From assembly GCF_030272615.1 (NCBI RefSeq), contig NC_081410.1:506381442-506445441 (forward strand): 64,000 nucleotides of DNA. Reading direction: 5' to 3'. The notes beneath the pieces are model-generated. The model did not search any database. It was not told the DNA's origin and saw only the letters and a list, made by a program, of their open reading frames with translations. Positions 60,801-64,000 of the stretch are shown here, one piece after another. Origin of the DNA: Cryptomeria japonica. Lineage: Eukaryota; Streptophyta; Pinopsida; Cupressales; Cupressaceae. Each line of letters begins with the position of its first letter. Positions within the stretch are counted from its first letter, which is position 1. The translations under genes were made by a program, and so were the position numbers.

Positions 60801-61905
60801 TTCTCCTTAGGTTTTGAACGAATATAAGTTAATCATTTCTAGATTATAAGATTCTAATACTTTTACACTCCCCTTTCTCTTCAATAGGGATTTTTATACG
60901 ATTCCCCAAATCAACTCTACTCTCTCTTCCATTATTTACTTTCTCCAAGATTATCTTCCCATAAAGGAACTAGTTGAGGTTTTACTTGCTTGTTTCCCCA
61001 ATTACATAGCCACGGATGAACTTAGGGTTTATTGTAATTACATGTTTTAACCCAAGAAGTTCATGCCTCATTTCTCCTTATTTAACTCATCTATAGTATT
61101 ACTAGGGTTTTCTTATTAGGGAGTTTGCCATTCATCATTTTAGTTCTAATCTTTAGGGTTATCCAAACTCTAGCTTCACTGCACTACTACAAAAAATTGT
61201 CTAACAAATGCTCTTTATAAGAAATCTAGCATAACCAAATTCTTAAGGTACCTAGTCATTAGGATAGGTTAATGCTTCTATCTAGGATTTGCAAGAGTTC
61301 TTTTTAACTCTTCTTCATTTATGTCTACAATGGTGGCCTTGATCTTATAACCATCATAATTTCATATAGCTTAAAACTTATCTTGAACTATCTTGACCTT
61401 ATTTATCTTATTTATTGTGCCTTTATCTTAGGTCTAACTATCTTGCTTGACTTGCCATGTCAAGAACATATCTCGATGGAAGGCATTCTTTTAGTTACCA
61501 TCAGAGGTATTTTATTGTAGAATTTAACTCCTCATATTTGATTTGATTAGGGAAATTGTTATGCTTAGGGTCCAATTGAATGGTAACCCCATAAGTACTA
61601 AAGAACTAGATTCTGTTAATAAACACCGAAATTACTTCATATGAATAAATAGTTGAAAATTTCGCAGCCTTTGGGGTTTTATTACGCCATAAACCTTATG
61701 ATTAATAAGTTCAAATTTTCGGGCTCTTAGTGACCCTTGGAACCCCTTGAATTGATATTTGTTGATCTGCTGATTTAAAAGAATTTTGAATTATGTTTCA
61801 CTTTGTTATATCACAAGTTTCCACCTAGGTGTTATACTTCAAGCCCTAGTTTGGTTTCAACTAAGTTATGAATGTAGCCCATGTTCACCAGTGTATGAAC
61901 CTAGG
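57867..61905 (-). other. Interior of element D, no coding capacity
   Basis: About 4 kb without a reading frame of recognisable composition on either strand and without gag, RT, integrase or RNase H motifs. A sequence resembling a CACTA transposon end (61182-61196) is noted in the findings. Confidence 0.65.
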
Positions 61906-61917
61906 GCTCTGATACCA
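61906..61917 (-). other. Primer binding site of element D (tRNA-iMet)
   Basis: Plus strand gctctgatacca, an exact complement of TGGTATCAGAGC, three bases from the LTR start at 61921. Confidence 0.9.
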
Positions 61918-61920
61918 AAA

Positions 61921-62565
61921 TGTCATGCCCAAAATTTAGGGCAAGAACAGGATAATTTTTTTTTTTTTAAATCACAACTTAAAACATTAAATTAGCAAAT
62001 AGGAGATGCTCTACATATTTTGTCTTAACTATGTTCGAGTTAACTCTAACCACTAAATCAAGTAAACAAAAATAATTTAAAAATTAAATGCGGAATACTA
62101 CATGAGTTAATTTAATATCTCACCAAATTTAGTCAGAAGAATAATCAAATCAAAAACTCTTAAAAATAATTGATGAAGATAAAATTAATCTCCAATAACC
62201 ATTATTTGTATTTTTTTTTCTTTCTTTTTGGAACTAATTAAATTAGTCCTAGCTCTTAGTCCATAAAAGTCAATATTTTATTTAAACAATAATTGATTTA
62301 AGATTAAACTAAATCGACAAAAGGGTCAATTGAATTTGTAATGAAAATATGCTCATTAAGGTTTACTCCCATAAACCTATATCTAGGTGAGCTAAAATTA
62401 ATTTCCCATAGTCAAAAGAGCTCACCCTATTTTATTATAAATTATCAAAGGATTATACTTCTTAAGTAATTTTAAATTAAACATTTATATTTATTTGTAA
62501 TAAACTCATAAGTTTATAAGGACATCACTAAAATGTAAAAACACCTAGTAAAAATATTTTACCTC

Positions 62566-62602
<37 letters not shown>

Positions 62603-63165
62603 CACATTTATATATAAACTTAAATATATTCCACATTGAATAAATCAACTATGAAAACCCTAATTAAAAGGAATTCGTTATAAAAATGCCCCTTTCACTC
62701 ATTTTCGAATATACTTCTTTATTTTATTATTTTCATTCTACCCTAGCCCTAATCGGGCTAGGGTTTTATACTCTTTCTTGAACTGTGCAGGGCTGAAGGT
62801 TTTTTTTGGACAACGTCCAAGGCAGGGCAAGCAATGGAGGGAAGGGAGATGGCAGCGGGGTTCCCGTGAGCAGTGCCGCTCACTATGGGATACCACAGTG
62901 GCGGTGACCACTGCGATCGCCCACAGTGGCGGCCCTCCGGCCATTCACTATGGACGACCGTAGTGGTGGCGCCCACTATAACGGCCCTTGGGCTATCCAC
63001 TGTGGATGCCCATAGTGGCGCCGACCATGGCCGCCCACTGTGCAAAGCACTGTGTTCAGCCCACTGAAACCCGCCCCTCCATATTTCATTTACTCTTTTT
63101 TTTTTATATGCATAGATTACTAAAAAAAGATATATATTATAAATATATATATATATATATGTATA

Positions 63166-63200
<35 letters not shown>

Positions 63201-63420
63201 ATATATATATGTATATATGTATATATGTATATATGTATATATATATATATATATGATATATAAGTATATTTTTATAAATATATACATAAACAAGTATATA
63301 TATTTATATATATTTTAATAAAACAAGTTTATTTATTTGTTTAACTTTGAGAAATGAAATTCATTTATGTATTTATGCTTGCAAATAATTTAGTTGTATG
63401 TATAATTTTGTTTATATATT

Positions 63421-63486
<66 letters not shown>

Positions 63487-63636
63487 AATGTAATACTATT
63501 TAATCCAGGGCAATCCCCCTTCATGCAATTATTTTTTATTCTGAACAATTAAAACAGATTAAATATTTTCTATAAATTTGATCATTTTATTTATTTCCCT
63601 TTTTATTAATACCCAAGTTGCTAAGTAGAAATAGTT
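61921..63636 (-). repeat. 5' LTR of element D, interrupted at 63637
   Basis: Matches 53057-55250 in order, without the AC tract, the second palindrome arm or the triple 13-mer. Similarity ends abruptly after aagtagaaatagtt (about 63636), where foreign sequence begins. The rest of the LTR must lie beyond the window or be deleted. Confidence 0.88.
62806..63070. repeat. GC-rich motif island, right D LTR copy
   Basis: Counterpart of 54040-54310, with the same cactgtgg / cacagtgg-type motifs at corresponding places but single copies where the left LTR has three. It has diverged more than the AT-rich parts of the LTR, with many C/T and G/A changes. Confidence 0.8.
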
Positions 63637-63807
63637 TTGATTAATTAAAAAATAGGTTTTCAAGACCTGAAACCTTTACAGCATAGATAGAGAAAAAACA
63701 CTGAGAAGAACAGTGCAATAGAGTCTGCAAACATAAAGACTAGCCAAAAGACCAGCGAACAGAAAGAACAACTTAACAAAAAAAACAACAAAGAAACAGG
63801 GAAGGCG
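63637..63807 (-). other. 3' untranslated tail of the right-edge sequence
   Basis: Between the stop at 63808 and the LTR break. On the minus strand it ends TTTTAATTAATCAAAA next to LTR sequence. An A-rich 3' end joined to interrupted DNA suggests a non-LTR retroelement or a retroposed cDNA. Confidence 0.4.
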
Positions 63808-63999
63808 CTACACAACGATTTTCTTTAGCAGATCCTTCGCCTTTGTCACCAGCTCATCATAGGTGGCCCCGACAGCCTTCAGGTCTTCTAGATCCTTATT
63901 TGGTTTCTTTTCCTTCCTCTTGCATCTGGTGCGGGTCCTGGGACCTTGAGCTTCCCCTGTTCCTTCAGCTTCCAGTTCTAAGTCCTGGATTTCCTTTTC
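63808..63999 (-). CDS. C-terminal end of an open reading frame, unidentified
   Basis: Sixty-three codons are open from the window edge to a TAG at 63808-63810. The reading is charged and clean: EKEIQDLELEAEGTGEAQ, then a basic cluster TRTRCKRKEKK, and a final helix DLEDLKAVGATYDELVTKAK ending LLKKIVV. GC content is higher than in the surroundings and there are no breaks. I do not recognise the family. It may be the C-terminus of a LINE or other retroelement protein inserted in D's LTR, or the last exon of a gene or retrocopy. Most of it lies outside the window. Confidence 0.5.
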   Translation of the reverse strand, partial: EKEIQDLELEAEGTGEAQGPRTRTRCKRKEKKPNKDLEDLKAVGATYDELVTKAKDLLKKIVV

Positions 64000-64000
64000 A

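Overview
This is a plant nuclear window dominated by transposable elements, most likely from a gymnosperm, probably a conifer. The evidence is layered retrotransposons with tRNA-iMet primer sites, AT-rich spacers, and one intact-looking cytochrome P450 of the CYP71 clan that reads like the conifer CYP750/CYP736-type enzymes. The species assignment is inference. I recognised no tRNA, rRNA, CRISPR array or bacterial feature.

Left part (1-9057). Two LTR-like sequences on the minus strand (1-775 and about 2335-3775) sit in the remains of a multi-exon minus-strand gene of unknown identity. Next come non-coding DNA, a 40-bp tandem repeat, and a degenerate repeat field built around a GCGAGCTAGCGA-like core.

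Nested retrotransposons (9053-23207). Element A is a minus-strand Copia element with LTRs 9058-10518 and 21730-23202 and a perfect AGGTG target duplication. Its gag is split by element B on the plus strand (14587-21274; LTRs 14587-15321 and 20537-21274; target duplication ctatc/ctgtc). B has no pol. It carries a gag with four zinc knuckles and a separate reading frame of about 1,170 codons of unknown function. B therefore looks like a non-autonomous element that would rely on A-like or C-like partners for enzymes.

Middle (23208-44570). A decayed minus-strand ORF (24041-27418) has the same overall design as the B ORF2. It is followed by a second copy of the degenerate repeat field and a dead hAT transposase gene (29467-32194). 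Long AT-rich spacers flank the only probable host gene, a two-exon P450 (38203-39813, minus). Its 78-nt intron is in frame and free of stops.

Right part (44590-64000). Element C is a plus-strand Copia copy that has lost its 5' LTR; its pol is broken and the 3' LTR is 49109-50365. A field of degenerate repeats lies at 51155-52620. Element D is a minus-strand element with an LTR of about 4.8 kb (53057-57853), an interior without coding capacity, a primer site at 61906-61917 and a second LTR from 61921. The first D LTR has gained a 106-nt AC tract and a perfect inverted repeat with 110-bp arms. The second D LTR is cut at about 63637 by a sequence ending in an open minus-strand reading frame that leaves the window.

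All ages and identities are hand estimates from side-by-side reading. Frames, splice sites and LTR ends were read directly from the bases.
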